Assembly (NCBI GenBank): GCA_030762935.1
Contig: CM060895.1
Coordinates: 78,562,001-78,626,000 of the forward strand
Reading direction: 5' to 3'
Origin: Hymenopus coronatus
Lineage: Eukaryota; Arthropoda; Insecta; Mantodea; Hymenopodidae
Length of the DNA stretch: 64,000 bases
Part shown: positions 1 to 9,944 of the stretch, piece by piece
Position numbering within the stretch: the first letter of the stretch is position 1
How the letters are laid out: the number at the start of each line of letters is the position of its first letter
Position numbers and translations under genes: made by a program
Notes under the pieces: generated by a model
The model's input: the letters and a program-made list of their open reading frames with translations, nothing else
The model's database searches: none
What the model was told of the DNA's origin: nothing

Positions 1-607
1 TTAAATATTATATAAAACAAATCCATGTGATGAACACTTCTTATTTCACTTTCAAATATTATAGAGTATTATTTTTCAAATATAGCACGTTATAACCCGA
101 GATCTGTTCAAATAAAGCACAAAAAAGTTATGTATTAGGTTGTAGTAACCACAATCCAAAAATATTAGTTATATCAACAAACTATTCTTAGTGTCCTTGA
201 TAAGATTTTTTTTGAAGTACTCTAAATCTGAAAATTTTTGAAGAAAACCTACAATACCTATACTCACTTACAAGTACATTTTGAGGCTTAAATGAAAAAA
301 GAGAAAACTGACATTTGATGCTGAAGTTTATAATATTCGAAGAGTTTTTAATCAAAACTAGGTGGAAAGTTCAATAGTGCGTATTCTTAAATATAAACAT
401 AACTAAACTTAAAATTGAACAATTTGCTATGTGTAATGCTTATTGCTTAAAACAAAATTAAACCTGGAATGGTGAATGCGTAGCTGAATGGAGAAAGAAG
501 ACAGCAAACGAATTAAGCCACAGATGAGATAATACCTGTCCGTAACTCTGTATTACGTAATTTCTGTAGTTGGTCACATACAAGATGGAACAGGATAAAA
601 ATCCAAA
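1..607 (-). other. 3' flank of first tRNA-Gly unit
   Basis: AT-rich sequence with no gene. From about 300 onward it matches the sequence next to the other minus-strand tRNA-Gly genes: the words for ATAATATTCGA, AAAACTAGGTG, GACAGCAAACGAATTAAGCC and the A-run before the tRNA recur near 5.5, 9.4, 11.7, 17.2 and 20.4 kb. It is therefore the downstream part of a duplicated tRNA unit. The first 300 bases show nothing recognisable. Confidence 0.6.
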
Positions 608-679
608 TATGGTGCCCTGGAATTGAACCCGGATCAACTGCTTGGAAGGCAGCTATGCTGACCATTACACCACTATCGC
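608..679 (-). pseudogene. degenerate tRNA-Gly(UCC)
   Basis: On the minus strand this keeps the D-arm, the anticodon arm with UCC and most of the T-arm of the local tRNA-Gly. The acceptor stem no longer pairs: the 5' side reads GCGATAG and the 3' side GGCACCA. The T-stem also has a change (CCAGG on its 3' side). Position 28 is C, as in the copy at 61762, which gives a better anticodon stem. I read it as a pseudogene still sitting in conserved flanks. Confidence 0.75.
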
Positions 680-1052
680 ACGATGCAGCTAGGTGGACAA
701 CAAAGAGCTGTAGCACAAGTGGCACTGAACCAAGTGCAACCAACTGTGCCCGTATGCGTGTATTCCCTCAATAAGTTCTGATTGCAAACGTAATTTTTAC
801 CTACTTTTTACCAATCTGTCACTATTTTGGCCTTAAGATGACATTCATGAAGCTTTGTGCCAACAACGACTTTTCTGTGTGTTAAATGGTGGATTGCAGT
901 CTGACCGCCAGTTTTTCGCATGTTCTAATAAAGCAACTGACAAAAGCTGTGGTTTTGGGTCGGTTACTCCAATATATAAATCTCTGTTACAGAGAATACC
1001 TCACAACCGACCACCTGACAGGCACCTAACAAGGCTAAACACAATACTCTTT
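680..1052 (-). other. 5' flank of tRNA-Gly unit
   Basis: No gene. The stretch is homologous to the upstream flank of the other minus-strand tRNA copies: CACTGAACC, GTGCAACCAACTGTG, CTCAATAAGTT, ACCTACTTTTTACC, ATTTTGGCC and TAAAGCAACTGACAAAAG recur in the same order after the tRNAs at 2861, 6316, 17493 and 21783. Confidence 0.65.
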
Positions 1053-1285
1053 TGTTTGTTTTTTACTGTTTAACGCCCAGTTTTACTGCATATACCGCAG
1101 GTTATGACACTGATGATAATGGAATGAACCGGCTGAACGCGATTGTGGGGTAAAGCGGAGAAAACTCGCCCCTGCTCAGCTTTATCCACCAAAAATCCCA
1201 CATGCGGTCGCTTAGGATCGAACCGGGGCGGCCTTGATCAGAGGCGAATGGTCTAACCATCTGGTTAAAGTAGTAATTACCCCTG
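1053..1285 (-). mobile_element. tRNA-derived SINE, family C
   Basis: A copy of the family seen again at 56137-56366. Shared blocks, read on the plus strand, are GTTTAACGCCC, AAGCGGAGAAAACTCGCCCC, CAGCTTTATCCACCA, GCGGTCGCTTAGGAT and TGGTCTAACCA. The last two form a degenerate tRNA head in minus orientation. The inserted piece ends the conserved tRNA-unit flank. Target duplications are not clear. Confidence 0.65.
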
Positions 1286-1813
1286 CACTGTGCATGATTA
1301 GGTGGTGGTAGGTTCAGAGTGGAGCTATCTCATGCATACGCTAGGGGAAGTTGGTGCCCTTAGGGTTTAAGGTGCAGAAGAGAGATCGGGGAGCTATAAA
1401 TAAGTAACCCAAAGGCACGATGAGACACAGCACTTTTACTATCACTCAGAGGAATGAATGAAAATACATAGTTTAGGGGGCTGAGCGAAAAACCCAATGG
1501 ATTACCCTGATTCCACACAACTCACCTGGTACATTCTGGTCTTCTTGAAGTTATACACTTTCTAATAACATGTTCCTCTTTCTGTCATCGTCATTCCAGA
1601 GTGCGTCCGGAGTGCCTGTAGCTCTAATGTAAGGGCTCTTCGTAAATAAATTATCGGAGTCTTTGTAAATAAAATCAAACTTATGCTAGCATTGCTTTAT
1701 GGTGACACAGCTGTCTCATCATTTACGACATCTTGTCACCAACATCGATTGTTCAAACTGGTGCAACATTATCTCTTGCTAAATGAAATAAAATTTATTC
1801 AAAACTATCATCG
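1286..1813. other. unassigned sequence
   Basis: Moderately AT-rich, without a convincing open frame or a match to the repeats elsewhere in the window. The only local structure is a weak direct repeat of the words CGTAAATAAA and TGTAAATAAAATC near 1635-1675. Confidence 0.4.
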
Positions 1814-1862
1814 GGTAGTATATATAGTATATATAGTATATATATACTATATATATATATAT
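1814..1862. repeat. TA-rich microsatellite
   Basis: Degenerate TATATAG units pass into a pure (TA)n tract. An open frame across it is an artefact of the simple repeat. Confidence 0.85.
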
Positions 1863-2789
1863 GAATTGACACCTAAAGGCGTTTGCACACTGCTGCTCAT
1901 GGGCAGCACGTATCTATGAATTACACTATACTCTGTTGGCAAATCTATAGTGTATCTTTATACAGAAAAGTATCCAATATCTTAAATATAAACGTTATGA
2001 AAGTGTTTCTTTTTATAATGTAGTATACATAGCGTGCATAAGTATCAAATTTCTATTAAATAAACTAATACAAAAATGCATCATGAGGTTTCATTACTGT
2101 TACCTCTCTTTAAGATTTAAAGCCTGAAGAAGTTCTTTACCATACAATATTTTGTATACGGAAGAGTAATTATTTGAATGTTAAGATAGTGAGTCCTACA
2201 TACGTTTTACTTCTTTGAAAAACTGTAACTATGATGACATAACGAACATTCTGACTATCGTTCCCATATTACTCTGCACATTATTTTATGTACAGTATCT
2301 GGCAAATAGTACAATCATTATACCCAAGCATCTCTTTTATATAACATACTTTAATTCAGAAAGAAACTAAAAATGTCGTAAATAAAAAATAATTAAAGTT
2401 AGTTGATATATTGTAGTCTTTCTTCTCTCTCCCGCCGTTTGTAACGTGTCGAACTCAGGATTCTCCCCCTTTCCTTACGTAGTCAACAATTATCGGACTC
2501 TACAAAAACTGTTGAAAAATAAATACTACAGAATCGAACGCAGTTAGATTTCTAATATAACCTAGTGAACTGTTATAGAAGGTTCACTGGAAACCAGAGA
2601 GGCTGGAAGATTTTAGAAGTTTCTTTCCGAATCCTGATAGTAGAGGCGGCGGTAAACCTATACGATGGTTCCACCACACATGACGGATGCGCGCGGCACG
2701 CACATACAGTCATAATGGAGGAAGATGACAGCAAAATAATACTTATTAAGCCAATCATTAGAGTAAAGATGAAACAAGAAAAATTCAAG
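1863..2789. other. unassigned DNA and tRNA-unit flank
   Basis: 1863-2590 shows nothing recognisable. From about 2598 a block containing TTTCTTTCCGAATCCTGAT recurs near 33370 and 35360, so it is part of a duplicated segment. From about 2700 the block with GACAGCAAAATAAT and the A-run before the tRNA is the usual 3' flank of a tRNA-Gly unit, including a Pol III terminator-like T-run on the minus strand. Confidence 0.5.
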
Positions 2790-2861
2790 TGCGATGGCCG
2801 GGAATCGAACCCGGATCAACTGCTTGGAAGGCAACTATGCTGACCATTACACCACCATCGC
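2790..2861 (-). tRNA. tRNA-Gly (anticodon UCC)
   Basis: A 72-nt glycine tRNA gene. The product reads GGA and GGG codons in the cytosol. The acceptor stem GCGATGG pairs fully with CCATCGC, and the discriminator is A. The internal promoter is present: A box TGGTGTAATGG at tRNA positions 8-18 and B box GGTTCGATTCC at 51-61. The anticodon loop CTTCCAA carries UCC; the anticodon stem has G-U pairs at 27-43 and 28-42. There is no intron. A run of T on the minus strand follows within 10 nt and can end Pol III transcription. This exact 72-nt sequence recurs at 6245, 17422, 21712, 28175, 42367, 43582, 48632 and 54948. Confidence 0.95.
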
Positions 2862-3149
2862 ACGATGTGAAACAGGCTGCAAGGAAGAGCAGAAATTGTG
2901 CAATTAAGCTTCAGCATGAAAGGCATTGAACCTAATGCAGCCAACAGCGCGCATGTGTATTTATGTCCTCAACAAGCTGTCTTGGAACTGTAGTGACCCG
3001 GCTGTTCCAATTTATATGTACTTATTTACCATTCTATCATTTTTTCGGTGTTAGAAGACAATCGTGAAGCTTTCTACTTCAGGTTTATCTGAAATGTCCA
3101 GTGCAGCCCAACCACCTGTTTTCCCATGATATAGTTTAAACAAAAACAA
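2862..3149 (-). other. 5' flank of tRNA-Gly unit
   Basis: No gene. Conserved upstream flank of the array: the leader palindrome CATCGCACGATG at the tRNA border, AAGCTTCAGCATG, GGCATTGAACC, GCAGCCAACAGCG and the block ending GCAGCCCAACCACCTGTTTT. Confidence 0.65.
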
Positions 3150-3373
3150 CACACGTCTGTCTGTTTCACATTCAAAAGGTTTTAAGTTCGAATATTGCTT
3201 AGGGTGAGTTACCCGGATAAGGTTTTTCGGGGTTTTCCCTTATCCTGAGAAGAAGAATATCGAGTAACTGAGCTGCATGGGCCCCGAAATAATTTTACTG
3301 ATTTCATTCATCATCAGATATGACCAACCAAGTTAAAGGATGTTAAACTATAAAAAAAAAAGAAAAAAAAAAC
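3150..3373 (+). mobile_element. tRNA-derived SINE, family A
   Basis: A SINE in plus orientation with a degenerate tRNA head (AAGTTCGAATATTGCTTAGG holds the B box) and a body containing GAGTTACCCGGATAAGG and CCTTATCCTGAGAAG, ending in an A-rich tail near 3350-3373. The same family lies inverted at 22661-22901. The 5' end of the tRNA head is missing or too diverged to place. Confidence 0.75.
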
Positions 3374-3484
3374 ATGGTTAGAAACAGACTCTCCCTGGGC
3401 CTTGTGATGTCATTTTAAGCATACATATACACGTTTAATTGATGTAAATCTAGGTATTTTTCCAAGTCAGTATTTATAGTAGCG

Positions 3485-3655
3485 CTTTTGACCTTCAAAA
3501 TCGGGGAGAGAGATGTCTTCCTTATTGGGATTCTAAAATCCTGTCAAGTCTTCATCCCTTCATCCTGGGGGATGCTAATGCAATAGATCTATATGGGTCG
3601 TGATGTGAGATATGTTCTGTGCCCTTATCTTTATCTTTTTATCAATCCTATTTAC
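3485..3655 (-). mobile_element. SINE-like repeat, family D
   Basis: Read on the minus strand it starts with AAAGATAAAGATAAGG and runs through TAGATCTATTGC and CCAGGATGAAGGGATGAAGA. The same order of words is seen on the plus strand at 19455-19640 and 22118-22270. No clear tRNA head is visible, so the SINE label rests on its short, dispersed nature. Confidence 0.55.
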
Positions 3656-3668
3656 CAGATTCCGAGGG

Positions 3669-3676
3669 TCTGTAAG
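3669..3676 (+). repeat. target-site duplication, left
   Basis: TCTGTAAG, repeated exactly at 5232-5239 on the other side of the hAT-like element. Confidence 0.75.
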
Positions 3677-3819
3677 CAGGATTGCCCAGTAAGCGGAATT
3701 TCCGCTAAATTTGAGAATTTTGCACACCGTCAACGGGTAAATTTTCGCATTTACGGTCAGCGGATTTTTTTAATGGATTTATGAAATGTCACAACGATTT
3801 TTCTCCGTTGTGTAATAGA

Positions 3820-4060
3820 TACCATGCTAACTTCATATACATAAGGTTGCGGGTTCAAAACCGGCGGAGGACGATGGTTTTTTTTTGCATGACTTCCTTC
3901 GGAAGGGAAGTAAACACGTTGGTCCCGTGTCGTAGATTTAGAACCTCAAACCTGATAGAAGGGCCTCTGAGCAAAATTAACCGGTCTTTCACGCCCAATC
4001 TAGAATGGGACGCTGAGAACCACAGTAGTTAAAGAGCGTCCACAAATAACACTCTCTTTA
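3820..4060 (+). mobile_element. tRNA-derived SINE, family G
   Basis: The head contains GGTTGCGGGTTCAAAACCGG, a B-box-like tRNA segment. The body contains CTGAGCAAAATTAACCG, TTTCACGCCCA and GGGACGCTGAGAACCA. The same body lies inverted at 56640-56840. Nested in the hAT-like element. Confidence 0.65.
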
Positions 4061-4569
4061 CATTTTATTTTTATTTTTTCTGTTTCATTCAGTGTTTCAA
4101 ATCCCCACTTCCTAGTTCAATCATGGAATGTGATATTTGGCAATACCAAATGAAACGTGATGAGTCTTGCGAAGAATTAGTTTATATGCATCGAAGTAAA
4201 CATATACACGTGATTATCGCAATAGGAGTGGGCAATATAGTATATGTGAGTAAATGTTTTTGCTCTACGTGTTATCGCTTATACCCAACCTAGCTGTATA
4301 TATTCTAAGATACCATTAATATTTACTATTGCTATGGTGAACCCATGGTCACAATAACAGCTGATCTTAGTAGTCTGGGTAGGTGTTTCTATGATTACGA
4401 ATTGCCAGATGATATTCTCCGTAAAATCGGCACCATGAGAATGCACGCCAGACATATCCCCACTCGACTCCAGAACTGCAGCAGTGGACAGATTAGATGT
4501 CTTACTGCAGGATGAGGAGAAATCTGAAATACTGTGACTTGACTTATATTAATAAAAGGATTGAAGTCT

Positions 4570-5043
4570 ACAATAATTGTAATTTAATTAAATAATAAAT
4601 AAAAAGATTTCAAGATTCCAAATGTTTGTAAAACTATACAAAGAACAATAAGAAATAAAACAAGAAAGGAAACTACGTTAAAGTTTTACAAAACAATGGC
4701 GGTTCCTAAACTATTAAAATGAAGTGAGACATGGATCACCACAAAGAAAATGAAAAGTCATTTACAAAGTGCAGAAATGAACTTTTTAAGGCAAACAAAA
4801 GGATGTACAAAATTAAATCAAATCCGAAATGAAGATATAAGAGCAGAACTTAATATACAATCATTAAAATCCAAAATTGAAAAATATCAGAACCAGTGAA
4901 TGCAACATGTTCAGAGAATGGCAGATTCAAGACTGCCTAGGATAGCATTTGAATATGAACCAAAAGGAAGGAGAGATGTCGGTCGACCCAGAAAAAGGTG
5001 GAGGGAACAACTGTGAGACGGAACGGGGGATCTGCCCATACCG
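4570..5043 (+). mobile_element. LINE 3' fragment, RTE-type
   Basis: Conceptual translation of the plus strand, with several stops, gives pieces in the order expected for the C-terminal end of an RTE-like non-LTR retrotransposon protein: SETWITTKK, AEMNFLRQTKGCTK, IRNEDIRAELNIQSLK, then PKGRRDVGRPRKRWREQL. This stretch follows the reverse transcriptase in the family; no catalytic motif is included. The fragment is 5'-truncated and dead. Confidence 0.75.
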
Positions 5044-5231
5044 TGAAGTGAAGAAGAATAAATACCAAAAATAAATATAAGTCAATGACAATTACATTTA
5101 TTTTTAAGCTATCAGTACATTGAAATTTTAGTTTTAATAAGATAGCAAACAGTAATAATAAATATTTAGCGGATTTTAGCGGAATTTTAACCTCAGTTTA
5201 ACGGAAAAATATTTATGTGTTGGCAACGCTG

Positions 5232-5239
5232 TCTGTAAG
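5232..5239 (+). repeat. target-site duplication, right
   Basis: TCTGTAAG, the partner of 3669-3676. Confidence 0.75.
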
Positions 5240-5722
5240 TCAAACGAGGACAGCATTCACAAAGCTCAGGAAACTACTGAACGAATAAAATAAATCTTGA
5301 AGAAATCCTACTATCAAGTATTGAAAAGTATTAAAGGTAAAAAATACCTTTTAAAATATTTCTAGTATTTGCACACAACTGAAAATACATATTGGCGTTT
5401 AAGTGAATATAAAGAACAATAGAATTTGAATGTTGATATTTATAATATTTGAAGCTTATTTTTTTTTCCAAAACTAGGTGCAAAATTAGAGCCCATAATT
5501 ATAAACATTATAATGAAATACCATGTGTAAGGAGTATTAATTAAATGGCAATACATCACGGGGACGAACAACGTGCATGAAATTGTAACCTTTTTTTACA
5601 TTTATAACTGAATGGGGGATGGCGACAGAAAAAGAATTAAGCCAATAATGAGTGTAATACTTGCCTGTAACTCTGTAATAAACCATTAACGTAAACTTCT
5701 CAAGGACAGATTGAATGTTACT
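5240..5722 (-). other. tRNA unit lacking its tRNA
   Basis: Conserved 3' flank of the tRNA unit: AAAACTAGGTGCAAAATTAG, AACATTATAATGAAAT, AAAGAATTAAGCCAA, TACTTGCCTGTAACTCTG. It stops near 5722, about where the sequence before the tRNA would begin, and jumps into the 3' flank of the next unit. The tRNA itself is gone. Confidence 0.6.
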
Positions 5723-5750
5723 TTTTATTATAATCGCGGCTTCTTTTTTT

Positions 5751-5784
5751 CTTCTTCTTCTTCTTCTTCTTCTTCTTCTTCTTC
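5751..5784. repeat. (CTT)n microsatellite
   Basis: Pure CTT repeats at a place where other tRNA units carry a pyrimidine run before AAAACTA. Confidence 0.9.
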
Positions 5785-5898
5785 AAAACTATGTGAAAAG
5801 TTAAGTATCCCTAATTAGAACTATTATAATGGAATGCTCTGCTTTAGGTATATTAATTAAAATACAATGTAATACGGGAAGGTGTTTTACAGATATAA

Positions 5899-5901
<3 letters not shown>

Positions 5902-5956
<55 letters not shown>
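5902..5956. repeat. (TA)n microsatellite
   Basis: An uninterrupted TA tract of about 55 bases inside the tRNA-unit flank. Confidence 0.95.
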
Positions 5957-5959
<3 letters not shown>

Positions 5960-6244
5960 GCGTTTAAGCGGACATACAGAAGAACGGAATTTGGACGTTT
6001 CTATTTATAATATCACGGCTGTTTTTTTTTTTTCTTCAAAACTATGTGAAAAGATAGCATACTCTGTTTTAGTTATTATTAATTAAAACACAGTGTAATA
6101 CGCGAAGGTGTTGTACAGTCATAACTGAATGATGACGACAGGAAAAGAATTAAGCCAACAGTAACAATTCTCTGTAATTCTATAGCAAATAATTTATGCA
6201 AGTTAGTTGGTCACGGCCAGGATAGAACGGAATAAAAATTCAAG

Positions 6245-6316
6245 TGCGATGGCCGGGAATCGAACCCGGATCAACTGCTTGGAAGGCAACTATGCTGACC
6301 ATTACACCACCATCGC
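6245..6316 (-). tRNA. tRNA-Gly (anticodon UCC)
   Basis: Identical over 72 nt to the gene at 2790. Full cloverleaf, A and B boxes intact, and AAAAA on the plus strand ahead of it, which is the Pol III terminator for the minus-strand gene. The flanks match the 2790 and 17422 units, so it is a segmental copy. Confidence 0.95.
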
Positions 6317-6655
6317 ACGATGAGAAACAGCTTACTAGGAAGAGTAGAAGTTACGCAATCAAGGTTCAGCGTGAGTGGCATTGAACCCAGTGCAGCCAAC
6401 TGCGCTTGAGTGTATGACCTCAATAAGTTCCTTCTTGATATGTTTGAAACCGTGGTGGCCCGTCTGTCCCAATTTATACCTACTTATTTACCAATCTATG
6501 ATTATTTTGGCCGATAGAAGAGACTAGAGATGCTTTCGACTGCCAACAAGCTTTCTTTACCTTTAAATGGTCCATTGCAGCCCAATCTTTTGGTTTTCCC
6601 ATCGTAAAGTAAAACAGTGACTAAAAATGTATAAAGATATGGTTGTATCCTATTT
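6317..6655 (-). other. 5' flank of tRNA-Gly unit
   Basis: No gene. One of the best-preserved upstream flanks: leader palindrome CATCGCACGATG, GGTTCAGCGTGAGTGGC, GCAGCCAACTGCGC, GTGGCCCGTCTGT, and GCAGCCCAATC before the remnant of a family D repeat. Confidence 0.65.
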
Positions 6656-6735
6656 GTATACATGATTTACTCAAAGATAAACGAGTAGACAGCGACAGAG
6701 GACATCTCACGCACCATGACCTATAATTACAGTCA
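6656..6735 (+). mobile_element. family D remnant at shared site
   Basis: After TGTATAC the sequence AAAGATAAACGAGTAGACAG and CACGCACCATGACC matches the start of the family D copies at 19455 and 22118. In all three units it lies at the same position in the tRNA flank, so the insertion predates duplication of the units. Confidence 0.5.
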
Positions 6736-6904
6736 GAACAGAAAATATTCGTACATCAACTAAATGTAGGAAAAACATGTGTTGCTATAACATAGTTGCT
6801 TATTCAACTTAGTAAACTTGAAATATTTCATAGTTTATGAATTTATTTACTTATTTTAGAGAGAATTTTGCTGAAATATATAGAATTCATAGTTTTCTCC
6901 ATAG
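6736..6904. other. unassigned AT-rich DNA
   Basis: No open frame, repeat or RNA gene recognised. Confidence 0.4.
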
Positions 6905-8480
6905 GTACTGCTCAATGATACCGTATTCTCAATTATTCGTGAGCTGATTATCCGGTTTGCGTATTGTCCCCACGAAAAAGTTATTGTAGACGTTTTCCCT
7001 TAGGAAACAGCAGGACCCGCCGCCTGACAATAAGTGTCATTTCCATTGTTTAAATGATCTCCGCGTGACAATAGAGTACCGCTTCCATTGTTATCAACCT
7101 ACCTGTTCCGTGTGAATTAAAAACAAGTTCAGTTTTTCTGATGTTAATCAGTATGTAAGTGTCAACAAAGCAAGTTAAAAGAAATTTTTAAAAGAGATAG
7201 CGGAGAAATGAAAAAAACGTGTTTTAGCATTAAAACAAAAATTAGAATTAATTAAAAGATTTGAGAAGTAGGAAACTGTTGCAAAACTAAGTGCTGATTA
7301 TGGGATTGGAATGTAGACTGTTCGGGACATTGAGGCAATATTTATATACCTACTATTCACAAAATCTGCCGACATTTTATGAGTTTTGTGTCATGTTTGA
7401 GATATTTGATGTTCAATTGTTTTAGTTTCTTTGCTTCGGAAGTTGAAATCGCTGGATGCAAATTTTTATTACTCCTTGTGCTTTCGTCGCATTTAAGTGT
7501 TTTGATTTTCTCGATGCGATTTTGTTTTTCAACAGTATCTATTGTTACGTGTTGATTTTTCTGGCTGGTGACGCCAACTTATCATGAAGAAGGAGGCTTC
7601 TTCACACGTAATGGAAAAGGCCGTTTAGAGATAACGCGTAAAAATGTATTCGTGTTGAATTATACGCGCCCATGGAACGACAGCGTTCAACAAAGTAAAG
7701 AATTGCATCGAGCGATTACAGTTTATCTTTGGAATTGTAAAAAAATAACTATAAGAATAAACTACGATTCTACAATCCTAGCGACTTATTATTTAAGAAG
7801 CCGCCAGGTAGTCTGGATCTGGGAAGCCCAACAAACCCGATAAAAAAAAACGCCCTGAGAAGAGTCAAACGCTACACAAAGTCAAACATAAGCGCGAGTA
7901 GACTTACAGTCCAACTTTTGACGAGCGCTTATAGAAGCTTCATATTTAATGCTTCAACTTTAAAAACAATAAACAGAAAATACAGAATTTTGTAAAGTCT
8001 GTAAGAAAAAGCATGAGGATATCTACATTCGATGACTTAGATGCTGCTCTTTTACATAGTTCAGCTAAAAACGAGCAAAAGGTGTCATTGTTTCAAGAGC
8101 GATGTGTCCCAAAAAGGCTAATTATTTTTTCATGAAGCTCTAGGGTCAGAGGGAGAATGTAATGCCTAATCTAGTTGGCTAACCAAATTCAAACAACGAT
8201 ATGGGATTCGCGAACTTACTACAAGAAAAGTTCGAAGTGCTGTGCAAGAAATGTCGACTCCTCTCAGAAGCAGACCAACATCAAAGGCATTTAAAGAGAT
8301 AAACAGGCCAGACGTAGAATAATTTTGAAAATAAAGAATACATGTTGAAAATAGATTTTAAACGTAATTTCCTATTTATATATGTATTTTGTACCTTAAA
8401 ACCATTAAATTACGTGTTTCTCGATTATTCGTGCTTCTTCTCCCCCACATTACGCCGGATAATTGAGAGCTGGTGTATTT
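6905..8480 (+). mobile_element. Tigger/jerky-like transposon remnant
   Basis: Two translated pieces fit a pogo/Tigger/jerky-type transposase. At 7225-7330 comes a psq-like helix-turn-helix (LKQKLELIKRFE, VAKLSADYGIG, TVRDIEA, with stops). At 7985-8325 comes a CENP-B-like second DNA-binding domain (STFDDLDAALL, then across frames RYGIREL, SPLRS/TSKAFKEINRP-like words). The DDE catalytic part is not visible. Both ends carry words of the type CTCAATTATYCG, inverted to each other (6929 and about 8466), a likely terminal repeat. Exact ends and the TA target site are uncertain. Confidence 0.6.
7345..7980. mobile_element. insertion inside the Tigger-like remnant
   Basis: About 640 bases separate the two transposase pieces and are foreign to the family. 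7380-7580 is similar to 50750-50930 (TTAGTTTC, ATCGCTGGATGCAA, TTTTGATTTT, GTGACGCCA in the same order). A 91-codon open frame at 7568-7843 has no recognisable domain and I do not call it a gene. The class of insertion is unknown. Confidence 0.45.
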
Positions 8481-8640
8481 GGCATAAAAAGTATTCATCA
8501 AAGGCAACGAAATTAAATACTGTGGTTATTTTATTTCCATTCATGTTTATTGCGATTATAATGATATAGGTAAAGGAGTATTTCGTAAGAATAGTTTGTT
8601 TGCGGGTAAAATAATTGCAGGTCACCTTTTAATAACACTA
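8481..8640. other. unassigned DNA
   Basis: AT-rich, nothing recognised. Confidence 0.4.
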
Positions 8641-8840
8641 TTTGGAGAGTGCGGTACCGAAGCCTCCCGCAGTCAGAAAAATAGCCCCGAAGCCTCCCCG
8701 GCCCTTAAAGGTCCCTAATTACATTACCCCCAAGCCTCGCCAAAGCAGATAGCCTCCCGGTCGAAACAGGTAAGGTCCTAATTACATAGCCCCCAAGCCT
8801 CCCCAAAGCAGGTAGCCTCCCGGTCGAAACAGGTAACAGT
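8641..8840. repeat. C-rich tandem repeat, about 63-bp unit
   Basis: Two full units (from about 8710 and 8773) share CTAATTACAT, CCCCCAAGCCTC, CCAAAGCAG and AGCCTCCCGGTCGAAACAGG. A partial, more diverged unit precedes them (GAAGCCTCCC twice at 8660-8700). It is a strong GC-rich island in AT-rich DNA. Confidence 0.8.
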
Positions 8841-9261
8841 TGCAGTTTGGTGTTAACAATATTTAATGAAGTATTACATACTCCTAGTGGAAGATGTTAC
8901 ATTTTTTGCTTTTATGGTTAACAACAATGAAATACGGCTTTAGTACCAAAGAAAATGAACCTCTAATGGTTAAATTTAAATTAGTGATTGTTGTTCCAGT
9001 TCGTTTAGCGTTACCCAGGGTGCACCACGAGGAGGTAAACTGGCTTGCACCCCAAAACATTTCACATTTATAAGCTTTGCCATTATTTCTTTATTTTCTA
9101 TAATTTACTCACAATGGATCCGCATTTGAATGCTTAGTTATTTCGACATTCTAAACCTATATCATACAGAATATGTATTTTCGTCAGTAAAATAAGCGGT
9201 ATTTTTCCTTTTAGATTTTATTTCCATGTATTTATAAATACCGGTAGAACAACAATAAATA

Positions 9262-9264
<3 letters not shown>
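8841..9264. other. unassigned DNA
   Basis: AT-rich. 9000-9060 has a small GC-richer patch (TTACCCAGGGTGCACCACG). No gene or repeat match seen. Confidence 0.4.

Positions 9265-9302
<38 letters not shown>
9265..9302. repeat. (AAT)n microsatellite
   Basis: Pure AAT units, the cause of a run of leucines in an apparent minus-strand open frame that is not a gene. Confidence 0.95.
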
Positions 9303-9304
<2 letters not shown>

Positions 9305-9620
9305 GCATCCACCTCTTTGTTTGCAGAATTGGGTAGAGAAAGACATGTGAATGGACGCAACAGATTTTTTTCAAATCTTGGTGAAAACTTGAGAGGTAAG
9401 TACCCTTAATTAGAATCATTATAATGAAATGATTTGTGTTAGAAGTATTAATTAAAACACAATGCCACACTGGAAGGTGTGTAGTTATAGTGAATGGAGG
9501 ATGACTCAGAAAAATAATTAAACCAACAATGAGTATAAAACTTGGCTGTAAATCTATACTGTAAGATATTTGTGTAAACCTTTTGGTCACGAACAGTATG
9601 GAACGAAATAAAATTTTAAG
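9303..9620 (-). other. 3' flank of tRNA-Gly unit
   Basis: Conserved unit flank: CATTATAATGAAATG, GTATTAATTAAAACACAATG, ACCAACAATGAGTATAAA, GGTCACGAACAGTATGGAAC, then an A-run before the tRNA. Confidence 0.65.
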
Positions 9621-9692
9621 TGCGATGGCCGGGAATCGAACCTGGATCAACTGCTTGGAAGGCAACTATGCTGACCATTACACCACCATCGC
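9621..9692 (-). tRNA. tRNA-Gly (UCC), T-stem mismatch
   Basis: Differs from the array consensus in the T-stem only: tRNA position 51 is A (CCAGG on the 5' side against CCCGG), giving an A-C mismatch and changing the first base of the B box. Acceptor, D-arm and anticodon arm are intact. It may be transcribed less well than its neighbours. Confidence 0.85.
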
Positions 9693-9944
9693 AGGATGGG
9701 ATTAAATTTTACATGGAGGTATACAAGTTTCCCGAATGAGTGACATTGAACTTGGCCAACGTTGTATATACTCGTTTATCCTCAATGAGCTCCTTCATAT
9801 CTATTTGGAAAGGAAGTGACGATCTGTTACAATAAATTAGTGTCTACATTTATGTACCAATGTCATGATATACTCCGTTAGAGGAGGCTTCTAAAACTTT
9901 TTACAAAGTTTCTCTATATTTGATGGCCCACTTCAGATGAACCG
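9693..9944 (-). other. 5' flank of tRNA-Gly unit
   Basis: Conserved but diverged upstream flank: GAGTGACATTGAACTTGGCC, CTCAATGAGCTCCTTC, GATGGCCCACTTCAGATG. It is cut off by the R1 copy that follows. Confidence 0.55.

Larger units (their letters stand above)
3677..5231. mobile_element. hAT-like DNA transposon, non-autonomous
   Basis: A 1,555-bp insert between two copies of the 8-mer TCTGTAAG. Its ends are CAGGATTGCC on the left and, on the reverse complement of the right end, CAGCGTTGCC. CAG..TTGCC ends with 8-bp target duplications are typical of hAT elements. Words such as AGCGGAATTT recur just inside both ends. No transposase is visible. The interior holds a SINE (3820-4060) and an RTE-type LINE tail (4570-5043), so it has gathered insertions or captured DNA. 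4060-4570 shows nothing I recognise. The class is inferred from ends and target duplication only. Confidence 0.7.

Noticed and set aside
7568..7843. 91-codon frame starting MTPTYHEEGG
   Set aside because: Lies in an insertion within a transposon remnant, has no recognised domain and no support from codon pattern.
9162..9665. 167-codon open frame on the minus strand
   Set aside because: It crosses an (AAT)n tract that yields poly(Leu) and overlaps the tRNA at 9621; no domain is present.
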